The position numbers were made by a program, and so were the translations under genes. 64,000 nt of DNA, taken from the NCBI GenBank assembly GCA_905250115.1, contig CAJNOI010000056.1, positions 194,986 to 258,985 of the forward strand. Direction: 5' to 3'. Below are positions 1 through 11,224 of this stretch, in pieces (within the stretch, counting starts at the first letter, position 1; the number at the start of each line of letters is the position of its first letter). The notes beneath the pieces are model-generated. The model had not been told where the DNA came from. It ran no database searches and saw only the letters and a program-made list of their open reading frames with translations. This stretch comes from Adineta steineri (taxonomy: Eukaryota; Rotifera; Eurotatoria; Adinetida; Adinetidae).

Positions 1-63
1 TTTACTGATATTCACTTAGATATGTAGAATGATGATATATCTTTTCTACCTTGTTTTACTTGT

Positions 64-143
64 TCGTTTCGATACTATTCAAAACACTTCTGTTTCTGTT
101 TGTAGAAACAGAAAAAGAAATATTATGAATACTATCGAAACGA
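64..143. repeat. Imperfect inverted repeat (hairpin), about 80 bases
   Basis: The left arm begins tcgtttcgatactattca and the right arm ends with its near-complement, tgaatactatcgaaacga. The loop holds a smaller pair, ctgtttctg and cagaaacag. This looks like a small foldback element or MITE remnant. No coding content is seen. Confidence 0.55.
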
Positions 144-270
144 AATGATATCACTATAGTTGTGACCTCGAAATGCTAGAGGTTGAAAAGGGCAAAGAAA
201 ATTTAAGTTTCATATCTTTCAATATATATATATCTTTTAATATATATATTTATTGTACTTTATTTTTTAG

Positions 271-503
271 ATGTCGATTATACGAAACATGCAAAAAAAA
301 GTTCATGGATGATACTATTTTTGCCAAGTCGACAATTGACTTTGTACGTATACTTTAAAATAAGTGACGAGAATCTAAAACCTAATATTTTTTATTTTTT
401 GTAGAAACAAAATTTGGATGCTGTTGTGAATGACAATCCACACCCACATCCACCCACCCCCCAAGATGGCCGTTATGGTCGACCTGGGTATTGCATTACC
501 TAG
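271..503 (+). pseudogene. 3'-terminal two-exon fragment, copy 1 (family unrecognised)
   Basis: Two short exon-like blocks are bounded by tttttag/gtacgt and gtag sites (271-343 and 405-503) and end at TAG. The second block encodes KQNLDAVVNDNP followed by a His/Pro-rich tail. The motif (K/R)(Q/N)N(L/F)D(A/E/N)VV recurs at 1615-1725 and 19612-19675, so this is a repeated terminal exon of one gene family. No intact upstream part is visible here and the family is not recognised. It may be the 3' end of a gene starting outside the window, or a fragment. Confidence 0.4.
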
Positions 504-1614
504 AACATAAATTCGGCGGCTACAAAAGAACAACGTTAATTTGATTGCTTAATTTAGTTTTAATTTTTAGAATGTGTTTGACCCCATGATCAAAATTATT
601 GTTAAAGGTCAAATGTGAAGGAAAAACGCTTATCAAATGACATTTTCATTTAACCAAAGGCAGAGAAGGGCATATGTCCGTCACGACAGTGTATATGTAT
701 TTCACGTTGCGTATAGCTCATTCTCAGTCAATGTTTTTTTCTTTCTGTCCTTCAACGTATTATTCAATGATGTGTCGCACAATTTCGAATGAAGAAATAT
801 TTTGTGTAAGGTTATTTACTGTCTGGTGGTTGTGTTTATTTTTTATTAATCTCACTAATAATGAAACGTGATTTCGAGGTATGAATATTAGTTAGATTTT
901 AATATTTTATTCAGAAATAATGGTAACGCATAATTAATGTTATTTGTCTCTGAGTTATGCAAAGAGATTTTTCATTTATTTTGAAATATGTTCATTGTAA
1001 AAAAGACTTTTGCGCAATAATTTTATTGTTACTTGATCGAAATATCGAATCTATCCAATATGAAATCAGTAAGGGACAGCTGAAGTATTAGTATATGTCA
1101 AGGAATTTCGAATGAATTTTTTTTATAATTAAAAGACGCAACAGAGAGTCTTCAATACTCTTTATAAACTAAACCCCTTGCCGGTTTAAATGAACGGAAA
1201 TCTTCTATAATATCTCTATAAAAATCTAAAGCGGGATTTCCTGATACGTCCAAAATTTTTTCATGATCTGTAATTTAAAAGATCTTGAGAAATCTTCCAA
1301 GCTTTTAGTACTTTCAGGGTAGATTTTTCGGTTTTGAATAGTCTAGCTGTAGTGTTTACGTCGGTTTCTATAAATTTTCGGCTCAAAATCTCGAAAATGA
1401 AGTTTGTCGGAGCCTGACACCACTAGTTAAAGATCTAACTTATTAAAATTTCAATTAATTGAAAAGGGGGTCTTTTAATCTGTTTTTCAAAACTTGCGAA
1501 AAACGCCTTGTAATATGGGGTCTTCTATTTTGAGGGACTCTTTTGAATTGGGAAGAAGGTTATGCTATATTTGAATATAATTAAAAACAAATATCATTAT
1601 CTTTTTTTTTTCAG
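504..1614. other. Gene-poor stretch
   Basis: No convincing exon or RNA gene is seen. One open frame (674-871) lacks any recognisable protein character. The DNA between the two terminal-exon copies may be remains of the same gene family. Confidence 0.4.
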
Positions 1615-1725
1615 AGACAAAACCTCGACGAGGTTGTATACGGTACACCACTACCACCAGTTGCTTCTGTTGCTCCAGGTGCTCCAGTGTTTCCAGTTAC
1701 TCTAGATCCACTGATTGTGAAATGA
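1615..1725 (+). pseudogene. 3'-terminal exon fragment, copy 2
   Basis: A polypyrimidine tract plus tcag acceptor precedes an open block encoding RQNLDEVVYGTP, then a low-complexity Pro/Val/Ala tail, ending at TGA. It shares the (K/R)(Q/N)N(L/F)D(A/E/N)VV motif with the copies near 405 and 19612. The matching upstream exon is not evident. Function unknown. Confidence 0.4.
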
Positions 1726-1942
1726 TACACATTTTTAAAATGATAACAAAGTTTTTAACAAATTTCATTCTCATAATTCACTAACAAATAAAATTTTCTA
1801 TCTAAACGTTTCACAAAATTTAGTTAGATTCTAATAGAAAAGTGTTAGAAATAACAATGCATGAAAGTAATTACTTTCATATTCTATAAGTTTATTCATT
1901 TGAAAGAGTTAAAAGCATATTGTCAGTTTTTTAAATCAGATG

Positions 1943-2802
1943 TTATAAAATTAAAGTGTGTGGAAAAAAGTAACGTACAAAATAAAATATTAATTTAATA
2001 AACCAATTAATATCTTCACTATTATTATTAAATAAATGATTTAAATGAAAAAATTTTAAAAATGTATAATAACATCTTAATGGAAACATTGAAAATTGAG
2101 CTAAATTATGATTTTTAACATTTGCAAAACAACTTGATAAAATATTATTAATTAATAGTGTACCTTTGATTGTTAATGGTGCATAATAAGCTTGTTTTAT
2201 TTCAAGTGTTTTATATATAACTGGTGAATATTTTATTGTTTTATTATTTAATAAAATAAATAATAAATCTCCTTTTTCAATTTCTTTTGCAGGAATATAT
2301 TTTTCATTATTATTAAAATGAGATTTTATTGGAATTAAATGGTTTTCTGTTAAACTTATTTCATGACCTGATTTTGTTCGAAACGTATAAAATAAAGCTA
2401 AATTATTTTTTTAAATTAATATATGAAATGTTTAAAAAGAATATTATACCTTTTTTTAATTTTGATTTATGTAACATCATTACCATTTCAGTGGATTTAA
2501 TAAAAGATTTTTCAATTGTTAACAGTTTATCACCGGGTTTTATTAAACTAATATGTTTATATTCTTCATTTGTTAATTGAACTATTGAATCATTAGAAAA
2601 ACATCGGATTTCAATATTTGTTGAATATGCATATGCACCTTTAAATAAACAAATTTTAAAAAGGAAAATAAAAAATTTGTTTAAATATAAAATAACCTCG
2701 TTTAGATATTTCATTTTGTCTTGTATTTGGTGCTGTTGAAATATCAATCATCAACAAATATTCAATAAGAATTATATATAAAATATATTTTAACAATTTC
2801 AT
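1943..2802 (-). CDS. Secreted Hog-type Hint-domain protein (hedgehog C-terminal-like)
   Basis: Three exons (2802-2697, 2638-2450, 2397-1943) with GT/AG introns of 58 and 52 bases give about 249 residues. Exon 1 encodes a signal-peptide-like N-terminus. The rest reads as a Hedgehog-type Hint (Hog) autoprocessing module. It has RCFSNDSIV (catalytic Cys at the usual GCF position), IKPGDKLL, TKSGHEISLTENHLIPI (the T..H motif), IPAKEIEKGD, YAPLTIKGTLLIN and SSCFANVKNH (the conserved SCYA block). In Hedgehog and nematode warthog/groundhog proteins this module cleaves itself and attaches a sterol to the N-terminal fragment. Here there are only about 45 residues before the catalytic Cys and no Hedge signalling domain. 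Function is therefore inferred: self-processing of a very short secreted peptide, or a Hog-only relic. Confidence 0.82.
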
Positions 2803-3222
2803 TGATTTGATTTTCGATACATTTTTAATTGATAAAAAATTTATTGAAAAATAACTTCATCTATTGAATACGTTCAATTCGTTATAAAACATTTCATTGT
2901 TTGTCAATCATTGAAATTTCAAAGTAAATAGTAATCAAATTCTATTTGAATTCATTCTTTTCTTTTATTTATATCAAGGTTAACAAATAAAGATCATATC
3001 ATCTTATTATTTTAAATAAAATACTCATTTTCTATTCAAGATAAAAAAGTCATTACTTTATACTAACACTATTTTATTAATACATTGTAATGAAAAAAAT
3101 GTCTAATATTACTGAACTAAATGATAGTTTTATTAAAATAGAATTTGATAAATTTATTTTCTAGATAAAAAAATCATGTTTAACAAATAAATAAAATTGT
3201 TAATATGTTCATATATAAAATT
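2803..3222. other. Intergenic, no gene seen
   Basis: AT-rich sequence between the Hog gene start and the permease stop. 3071-3222 is the permease 3' flank that is also duplicated, inverted, at 20150-20460. Confidence 0.5.
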
Positions 3223-5381
3223 TTAGATATTGGCTCTTTCTCTTCGTAATCGTTCACGTTCCATAACACTATCAGTTATTAAATCCATATCTTTAAGTGC
3301 AACAAATTTTGTTTTGTGAACATATTTATAAATAAAAAACATAAGAACTAAAACAGGCAATATAACATATCCTGAGAGAAAATTTGATAAATTAAATTCA
3401 GTTTTTGTACATGTGGAATTTCTATCATTAAATATAATATTATTAAATTGAAATTTATTGATTTGTAAATAATTATCACTATCTATATGTGTACAATTAA
3501 CATCTACTGTTTTAAATGATGAATAACCTTGTCCAAAAACACAAATAAGAATAAGTGCTGATGCTAAAAATGGTCCAACTGGAAAAAATAAAGCTTTATA
3601 AACAAGATCATTCAATGAATAACCCTGTAAAATATATGCCCGACGAAATCTCCAGTGTGCTATAGCAATACCAAACCAAGCAATAAAACCCATAACACTT
3701 GTCATATTAACAAGCCATATATAAACAGTACTATTTCCAACAAATGATAAACCAAATAATGAACTTGCAAGAACAGTTGTTAATATAAGACAATATATTG
3801 GAATTCCACCTTTTGTTATACGACGAAATATTCTTGGAGCTTTACCTTCCATAGATAATGTCCAAAAGATTCTTGTACATAAATAAAGACCAGAATTTCC
3901 AGCTGATAATATTGTTGTTAAAATAACAGCGTTCATTATATGATTTGCACCAGGTATACCAGATCTACTAAAAACTAATGTAAATGGTGATACAGCAATA
4001 GTATTAACACCATCTATTTGTTTTAATTGTGGATCATCATATGGAAGAACTAAACCCATTACAAAAATAGCACCAACAAAAAATATTATTATACGCCATA
4101 TTGTTCCATTCATTGCACGAGGAACATCTCTCTTTGGATTTTCACTTTCACCAGCAGCTATACCAACAGCTTCTGTTCCCTATTGAAATATAATTATTAA
4201 ATGAATTTTTTATTGAAATTATAAAATAAATCAAATAAAACTTACTTGAAAAGCAAAACCTGAAATAATTGATGTTGTGATAATACCTGCAACTCCTCCA
4301 ACAAAAGGTGCTTCACCTTTTCTCCAGTTTTCAAAACCAATGGTTCTTCTTGGTTTTCCCATAGCTCCAGCATCAACTAAAACGCCAATTAATAGAAAAA
4401 AAAGTACAGTCACAACTTTAATCATTGCAAACCAATATTCAGCTTCTCCATAACCTTTAACAGTAAATGCATTCAATAAAAACATAATTAACATTCCTAA
4501 TATTGACCAAATAATACTAGGAAAATCAGGTAACCAATATTGTATAATAAGACCAGCAGCTACTAATTCTCCCGCTATTGTTGTTACCCATGAAAAATAA
4601 TAATTATATGCTAATGCAAATCCAAATGCTTCATCAACAAAACGACTACCAAATGTATTAAATGAACCACTTATTGGATATTGTGTTGCAAGTTCAGCTA
4701 AAATAAATTGATTTTATTTCATCTTTAATAGAATGATAATAAGAAATATTAAGATGGAAATACGTGAGATAATATTAATGAGAAATAAAGAATACAATAA
4801 TCTATTTTTAACATTTAAAAATCTTTACCTAAACTTGTCATAACAAAATAAACCATAACTGAAATAACTAAATAAGAAACTAAAGCTCCAGCAGGACCAG
4901 CTGATACTAATGCTTGTCCAGAAGCTAAAAATAATCCAGTACCAATAGTTCCACCTAATGCAATCATAATCATATGTCGTTCTTTTAAATTTCTATGTAA
5001 ATCTTTGCTATCTGATGGTATTAACATATTATTATCATCATATTGTTCAGCATAAGCATTATCTTCATTTTCATTTGATTCTTTTTTTCGAAGAAAATTT
5101 GGAATTAATTTTGAAATAAAACTTCTCTAAAAATAAAAATAATTTTATTAATAAATTAAAATCTTCTGTTAAAAACAATACATAAGGTGCGTTATCATTC
5201 AATTGTATATCATTTATAGATGAATTATCTCCATTGATCATTGATGATGGTATAACACTAATCTAAATTGTAAATTATTTAGTTTTTTTTAATATTAAAT
5301 CATAGAAATTACTTTTACCGGTATACCATTTCGATCTAAACTATTATTTGAAATACCCGATGATTTCGGATTTGTTCTCAT
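3223..5381 (-). CDS. Amino-acid permease of the fungal/bacterial AAT-YAT type
   Basis: Five exons (5381-5319, 5262-5182, 5126-4829, 4697-4246, 4179-3223) join in frame to about 616 residues. An acidic cytosolic N-terminus of about 90 residues is followed by the APC-superfamily core: HMIMIALGGTIGTGLFLASG (TM1), ELATQYPISGSFNTFGSRFVD, NYYFSWVTTIAGE, a GYGEAEYWFAMIKV segment, and EAVGIAAGESENPKRDVPRA. These are signatures of the amino-acid transporter (AAT/YAT) group typical of fungi and bacteria and unlike animal SLC7 proteins. It should be a proton-coupled plasma-membrane importer; the substrate cannot be read. The family placement suggests horizontal acquisition followed by intron gain. Its 3' end has an inverted partial copy near 20.2 kb. 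Confidence 0.88.
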
Positions 5382-6100
5382 AATTATTATCTAAAAAAAA
5401 ATCTAATAACAACTGAGATTTTCTTTGAGTTGTATATTTAAATATATATATATATTTTGATGTTGTTGTTGTTATTGTTATTGTTTTAATGAGTAATTGT
5501 AAGTTCTTTTTTTTATTCTTATCAACTAGTTAAATAATGTAAAATATACTTTCTTTTATAATTATGTTTACTAACAACATCTAACATGACTTTATATATA
5601 CAATCTTGTCTTTTTTTTATCTTTCAAAAAAGATAAATTATATGTCTTGTCATATTTGTACTTTGATCATCATTCGAGAAACAAAAAAAATCATATTTAT
5701 TCTTTACTTATTCAATTCAACTCTAATCAAAGTTCAAAGTTCAAACTCTTTTTCATAAAATATTTATCTAATAAATTCGATAAAATCAAATAAATAATAT
5801 AAGAATATTAATTGACTTTCAACAAGAATTCTTCAACACATTTTTCCACTTCTACACTTTGTCAATCGACAAATCACAAGAATTTATTTTTAAACATATC
5901 AATGATTATTATCGAAATAAAATAATCAAAAGATTGCTTAAATAATGTCCTAACTACATCAGCTTGAAACACCATCAACTTTTCTTAATTTATCTCTAAT
6001 TAGATTCTGTTTCATTTTAATGAAAAAGTAAAATAAGTTATAAACATTTTCATATTTTTGTTTTTATGAGAAGATTTTTTTTTTCATACAATAATTAATA
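5382..6100. other. Intergenic, no gene seen
   Basis: AT-rich promoter-side DNA of the permease and 3' flank of the secreted protein. No exon, RNA gene or clear repeat is visible. Confidence 0.5.
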
Positions 6101-6895
6101 TTAGTTGTCTGAAGTATTTTTATTGAATTTCATATAATTAATAGATATATCAGATTGATTCCATTTGATTTGTTGATAAACATTTATTGTATTGATTTCA
6201 TCGTGTGTACAACATGGACCTGGTGAATATCCGCTAACATTCAAAGCAATATTAGATTGTTGAGCTGGAACTATCTCTCCTGAATGTAATTGAAATAACC
6301 AATGTGTCATTTGTGCATGAATCATTTGTGAACCACTTTTTAATGTTTCCTTATTTTGTGCAATACTATCGAAACGATAAAAACCAAAATTATTTGAATT
6401 ATTTTTTGTTAAATTTAATAATGGATCAATTTGAGATGAAACATAAATATCTTCACCTAATATAATTGAACCATTTTCTGTTCGAATTACATATTTTATA
6501 TAATCATCAATTATTGATAAAGAAACATTTATACAATGAATTTGTTTAGTATCAATAGAAATACTTCCTGATTTCCATCCTAAACGATCATTACCATATG
6601 AAAACCATTTATTCTTTTCATAATCAAATGTTAAACCAATATCAAGAGAAACTCCATTATAACGATTAAAAATTCCTAAACTAACATAAAATCCATCACT
6701 AAATGATGTTAAATTAGAAGGTAAAATAATCGTTGGTAAACAATAGATTAATTGTGTAGATAAAAATGAATATTCACACGATGTATCAACACGATACCAA
6801 GCTCCGGTTCCTCCACCATTCCATGCTTGATTACATTTTAATTCAATATTATTTAGATTTAATAAGATTATTATTATTATGAAAAATATTTTCAT
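6101..6895 (-). CDS. Secreted protein of unknown function
   Basis: A single-exon frame of 264 residues begins with a clear signal peptide (MKIFFIIIIILLNLNN), followed by a mature chain with several Cys and many Asn-linked glycosylation sequons (NLT, NVS, NGS, NQS, NTS). Tryptophan- and glycine-containing segments such as NGGGTGAWYRVDTSCEY and SYGNDRLGWKSG suggest a beta-rich extracellular domain. I do not recognise the family. Codon use is the AT-rich pattern of its neighbours. It converges on the permease gene and is divergent from the gene at 7531. Confidence 0.7.
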   Translation of the reverse strand: MKIFFIIIIILLNLNNIELKCNQAWNGGGTGAWYRVDTSCEYSFLSTQLIYCLPTIILPSNLTSFSDGFYVSLGIFNRYNGVSLDIGLTFDYEKNKWFSYGNDRLGWKSGSISIDTKQIHCINVSLSIIDDYIKYVIRTENGSIILGEDIYVSSQIDPLLNLTKNNSNNFGFYRFDSIAQNKETLKSGSQMIHAQMTHWLFQLHSGEIVPAQQSNIALNVSGYSPGPCCTHDEINTINVYQQIKWNQSDISINYMKFNKNTSDN

Positions 6896-7530
6896 TTTAT
6901 TAAATATTTAATATAATATTACACTTTCTATACTTCTCTTTTTATTTCGAAGAACAAAATAAACATCTTATCACAATTTACTTTTTTTTTCATTCTATAC
7001 ACAAATAAAGATAAACAATTTCATGTTTTTTATCAAATATATATTTTTTTTTAAAAAGTATTTCCATCAAAATTTTATTTAGAAAATAATTTTATGAATT
7101 AAATATTTTGAAGCGTGTATCCTCTAATGAAATGTGAAGTGTGTAGATGATCCTGACTCCCACAGTCGATCCCATTTACTGAAAATCAGTTGGTTTATAT
7201 AGATGACAAGCGAAGAGAGAATGATCGTATGTATGAAGAAAGAAAAAGAGAACGCAAGGAAAAATCCCTTATATATATATGACAGGAGAGGAAAAGTCTA
7301 TCACATATATCATAAGGGAAAACATCAAGAATGACAAAAGAGAGAAGGGAAACACGTCACTATCTAACAAATATTATCTTTCATTTAATAAAAGCACAAA
7401 AATAATCTAATGAGAAAGAATGTGAGCGTTAACATTGAGTCATGATTTATTCATTATATATGAATAATATGATATGGTTGAGAGATTTTTGTTAATAAAC
7501 AAAGAAAAAGAAAATATTTCTTATTGAAGA
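6896..7530. other. Divergent intergenic region
   Basis: About 635 bases between two divergently transcribed unknown genes. It presumably holds both promoters. Purine-rich and TA-repeat tracts are present, but no defined element is seen. Confidence 0.4.
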
Positions 7531-8208
7531 ATGGTTGATAATGATACACAAATAGTTGAATCAAATTCATCATCATCAATTGGAAAATTAAGTTCAATTA
7601 TATTAGATGATTATACATTATATAAATGTGAAATAAATAATGATTTAATTAATAATTATCTTCAAGATAAACTTTTACCATTTGAAAATGTATCATGGAA
7701 AAATTCAATTAAAAATAATGTTTTCCATTCGAAACCAATTAAACATCATTGTGATTCACGATTAAATAATAATAATTTAAAAGAATTATCTAATTCGATA
7801 ACATTTGAAGAACTTTTATTAAATTTATTAAAAAATGAGAATAAGAAGAATTCGCGATATAATTTTGTAATAACTGGTAATTATTTATCATTTATGGAAA
7901 TTCCACATCGTCATGAAATATCATATTATTTACTTTCAAAACATATATCACTATCAGATCGTTCAAATGATGTTAGATTTGCTGGAGAATTTTGGTGTGA
8001 TGAAAAGAATTTATTTAAATTAAATAATAATTCAGGTACTTATACACCATCAAATGATTTAATTCAACAAACTATTCAACTTTTTAATCAATTAACTCCA
8101 CAATTGCATTTTCAAGGTCTTCCTTATCAAATAAGTCTTCGACCTTCGATCAAATCTCGTTTTATTACTAAAACCAAAGCAAAATTATCAATTACATCAA
8201 CTTCTTAA
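7531..8208 (+). CDS. Unknown protein with a GEFW...NNNSGTYTPS block
   Basis: Single-exon frame of 225 residues without signal peptide or membrane segment. The N-terminal third is Asn/Ser-rich and probably disordered. The C-terminal part is better ordered: NFVITGNYLSFMEIPHRHE, then RFAGEFWCDEKNLFKLNNN and SGTYTPSNDLIQQTIQLF. The NNxSGTYxPS block looks like a conserved fold element of a family I cannot name. The start is the first Met after an upstream stop. Probably cytosolic; function unknown. Confidence 0.7.
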   Translation: MVDNDTQIVESNSSSSIGKLSSIILDDYTLYKCEINNDLINNYLQDKLLPFENVSWKNSIKNNVFHSKPIKHHCDSRLNNNNLKELSNSITFEELLLNLLKNENKKNSRYNFVITGNYLSFMEIPHRHEISYYLLSKHISLSDRSNDVRFAGEFWCDEKNLFKLNNNSGTYTPSNDLIQQTIQLFNQLTPQLHFQGLPYQISLRPSIKSRFITKTKAKLSITSTS

Positions 8209-8545
8209 ATATTTTTATCCTGTAAATACAATTTGATTTTGGAATAAAAATATTCATTTTTAAATATTATTTGATTTTTCAAATAAAATATTTATTTTCT
8301 AGACTGTAAATAGGATTTAGAGACGGGACTTTTGATCTATTTCCATATATTATTTTTGTCAAAGATCTGTTGAAAGTCGATGTGAGTATTCTATTCATTT
8401 CTTATGGTCACATTCTAATATGAAATATTGATAGAATCCATTATAGGAGAAGAAAAAATGAAAGAATGATACAAATTCTTATTAAAAACAGTTCATTTTA
8501 TTTTATTTCTTATTTGAAGAATTTTAAAAAAGAAGAAATCAAAAA
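8209..8545. other. 3' flanks of convergent genes
   Basis: AT-rich DNA between the stop codons of the 7531 gene and phospholipase B. Nothing else seen. Confidence 0.4.
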
Positions 8546-10038
8546 TTAAATTAATGTAGGTTTTTTTTTTTTAATTTGAGGAATAACTTCAGATGATTGA
8601 GCAGAATTTAATCGTGTAGAAAAATAAGGTCGTTCTTCAGTTGGACATTCAAGTTCTTCACCAGTATGCCATTCCCATCTTTTACGTCCAACTTGTTCAA
8701 TCATATTATTCCATAATGAAAGTGATGCACGAGAATGTCCTTTACCTAAAAAGAAAATTAGATTTATTTCTAAATAAATATTTTTTTTTGTTAAACAAAC
8801 CGCTAAAATGAAAACAATCTGGAGCAAAAAAACTATAATCAATTTCTCCATCAACTACTGGAACTTGTGTATGAGCCATAAATGGTTGAATAACAACAGT
8901 AAAATCATCACCTGTATCATATTTTCCAGTATTAATTAAATCAACAAGATTTTTATGATATAAAGGTATCCATTCTTGTAATGTTCTTCTATCATCTGGA
9001 CTTGGATAAGCTGCACATGGACATGTTTTATTATGCATTAAACGACAAACAGTTCCTCCAGCATTTAATTTTTCAACTGAACGTACATCAAGAACAAGAA
9101 CAAGATTAACAAATGTTCGAGGAAAATTTGCATGAAGAAAATCTAATGTTTCTTCAATATATTTTGTAAAATTTACTGGATTATGTTTATTTAAATCTTC
9201 ACAAAATATACATAAATCATTTCCCTTAATGAAATAAATAAATAAATAAATAAAAATATATTTTAAAGAAAATTCTAATCTTACTCCAACAAAAAATGTA
9301 ATCATTTTCCAATCATCTTTCATATTACAAATATCATTTGAATTTAATCTTTCATAAAGAATATGTGCTTGATCAATCATATGATAAGATCGATCACCAG
9401 ATTTAGCTTTTTAGAAAAACAAAAAACAAATATTTTTAGAATTTATTTAAAGAAAAACTAATGAGAGTTACCACAATTAAGACCATTATGTGAAGAATTT
9501 TGACCTTTACCAAAAATCAATGAACTTTTTGTTGAATAACCTTTTAATTGAGAATTATATTCACGAAGAATATTTGGTAATGTCATAAGTTTATTATATG
9601 AATAATCTCCTCCAGCAGACCATGATACACCTTAGAAGAACAAAAATATTTTTATAAATAAATAAATAATAAAAATATTTCACCTCGATTTTCTGTAAAT
9701 AATCCAATTGGTGTTAAAGCATGTGCACCTAATGCAGCTGTTAAACTATCACCTATTGCTCCAACACATTGAATATCATTTGGAAGAAGACTATGAACTG
9801 TTATTGAATCATTTACTTTTCGTTGTAAATTTTTATTACATGGAAAATTTTTTGGTTTTGGTCCATAAATATAATCTTTTGTTGTAAATAATTTCAATGA
9901 CCATAAACTATATTCTTCAACAAATTCTTCATTTTTAATTAAATCTTCTAATGCATCAATATATTCATCAGATTTTAATGAACTTGTTTTTAGAACTATT
10001 AAAGAGACAAAGAGTAAACTTACGAGGGAATATTTCAT
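8546..10038 (-). CDS. Phospholipase B1-like SGNH/GDSL lipase
   Basis: Five exons (10038-9684, 9630-9472, 9406-9285, 9224-8801, about 8745-8546) give about 419 residues. A signal peptide is followed by GAIGDSLTAALGAHA with the nucleophile Ser near residue 98. Next come the block II region GVSWSAGGDY and TLPNILREYN, then FFVGGNDLC (block III Asn) and PDCFHFSGKGH (the DxxH block V). These are the SGNH motifs of phospholipase B1, which removes fatty acids from phospholipids at the cell surface or in secretions. Only one catalytic repeat is present, whereas mammalian PLB1 carries several, and there is no C-terminal membrane anchor. The C-terminus is a basic lysine tract. A secreted digestive or remodelling lipase is likely. 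Confidence 0.92.
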
Positions 10039-10321
10039 TTTTTTTTCAAAATAAAATCAGTAGAAAAAGAAAACTAACGTTTTTAATCAGAATTTGTATT
10101 TTCAAGATAAAATATCAGTTGGTTATTATTCACATAAATATCAATTCATTTCTATAAGATAATATTGAAAAGATAACGCCTACATTTTATCGTATATTTA
10201 CAGTATTTTTCAGTAAAGAATACATCGAATCTTTATTATTAGATTATTTTTAAAAGTGCAAAAATCGAATCAATTAAATTATTTATTTAAATTTGATATA
10301 GAGAAATTTTTTAAAAAAGTG

Positions 10322-11045
10322 CATACACTGAAATCTCCCTAATGTGAATACCATTGGGACCGGAGAAAAGTGTTCACTATAGAGAGATAAGATATGGCAT
10401 AGCCTGAAATGGAAGAAATCTTAGAATATTTGCTTATGCCTTTATAGTAGACAAACATCCGAGTATCTATTCTGTTGTTCATTTATTATTAGTTAATCGA
10501 TTTTAATAACAAAAAATTACAAACTATAATACAAAAACAAGAGTAGCTGCCTAATTCGAGTTCGAATATAAACGGACATTAAAAAAAGGAAAAACAAATA
10601 CCTATTTCTAGGAATAGATTTCATTTTAGAATAATTTTTAGATAAATTCCCCTAATCCACCCCTTGGTTATATATATGAATCACTTACATCTTAGAGTAA
10701 AACTAAAGCTGAATCTATTCCTAAATTTTACCATTTATTTGCGCATTAGTAGTGTACAGTTGGATCTCCATTTATATTCGAATTCGAATTCAAATTAGGT
10801 AGCTCATCAAAACATGTGACAGAAAGTAGAAAGAGGTTAAAAAAACATCATATATATGTTCACATTAGAGAGATGATAATACCAGACGGGACTGAAAAAA
10901 AGCGTTCACTGTTCAGAATAAAGAGATGTTCATATTGGAGAGATGCATTTCCAGCAAAAATCGCTTCATCAGATCTGAGACCGTTCATAGAACGATGGAG
11001 TTCACTATCGAGAGGTGTTCACTATGAGAGGTTTCACTATATATA
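10322..11045. mobile_element. Degenerate DNA-transposon remnant with repeated end motifs
   Basis: Related motifs recur: gttcactatagagagat (near 10370), gttcacattagagagatga (near 10858), gttcatattggagagatg (near 10927) and gttcactatcgagaggtg (near 11001), together with tctccctaatgtgaata in the opposite sense near 10334. This is the look of terminal inverted repeats of a pogo/Tc1-like element or derived MITEs that have been multiplied and decayed. No transposase frame remains. A second inverted-repeat element lies inside it. Confidence 0.45.
10541..10806. mobile_element. Nested MITE-like element with 36-40 base inverted ends
   Basis: The left end gagtagctgcctaattcgag pairs with the right end near 10766-10806 (caaattaggtagctcatc), and the pairing extends through ttcgaatata. 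A second inner pair, aggaatagatt and aatctattcct, lies at about 10610 and 10713. The size is about 266 bases with no coding capacity. It sits inside the outer remnant, so it inserted later. Confidence 0.55.
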
Positions 11046-11224
11046 TATATATATATGTATATATTGTATGACATAATGTATAAGCATACATTGTTTGAAT
11101 AGAGGATAAATCATTGAAGCGTAATATCATATGACTATAATGATAAAAGACAAAAGTATATATTTAAAAATGAATTGATCGATAATACAACGAAATAAAA
11201 GAGAAAAAAAACGTGTAACTGGTT

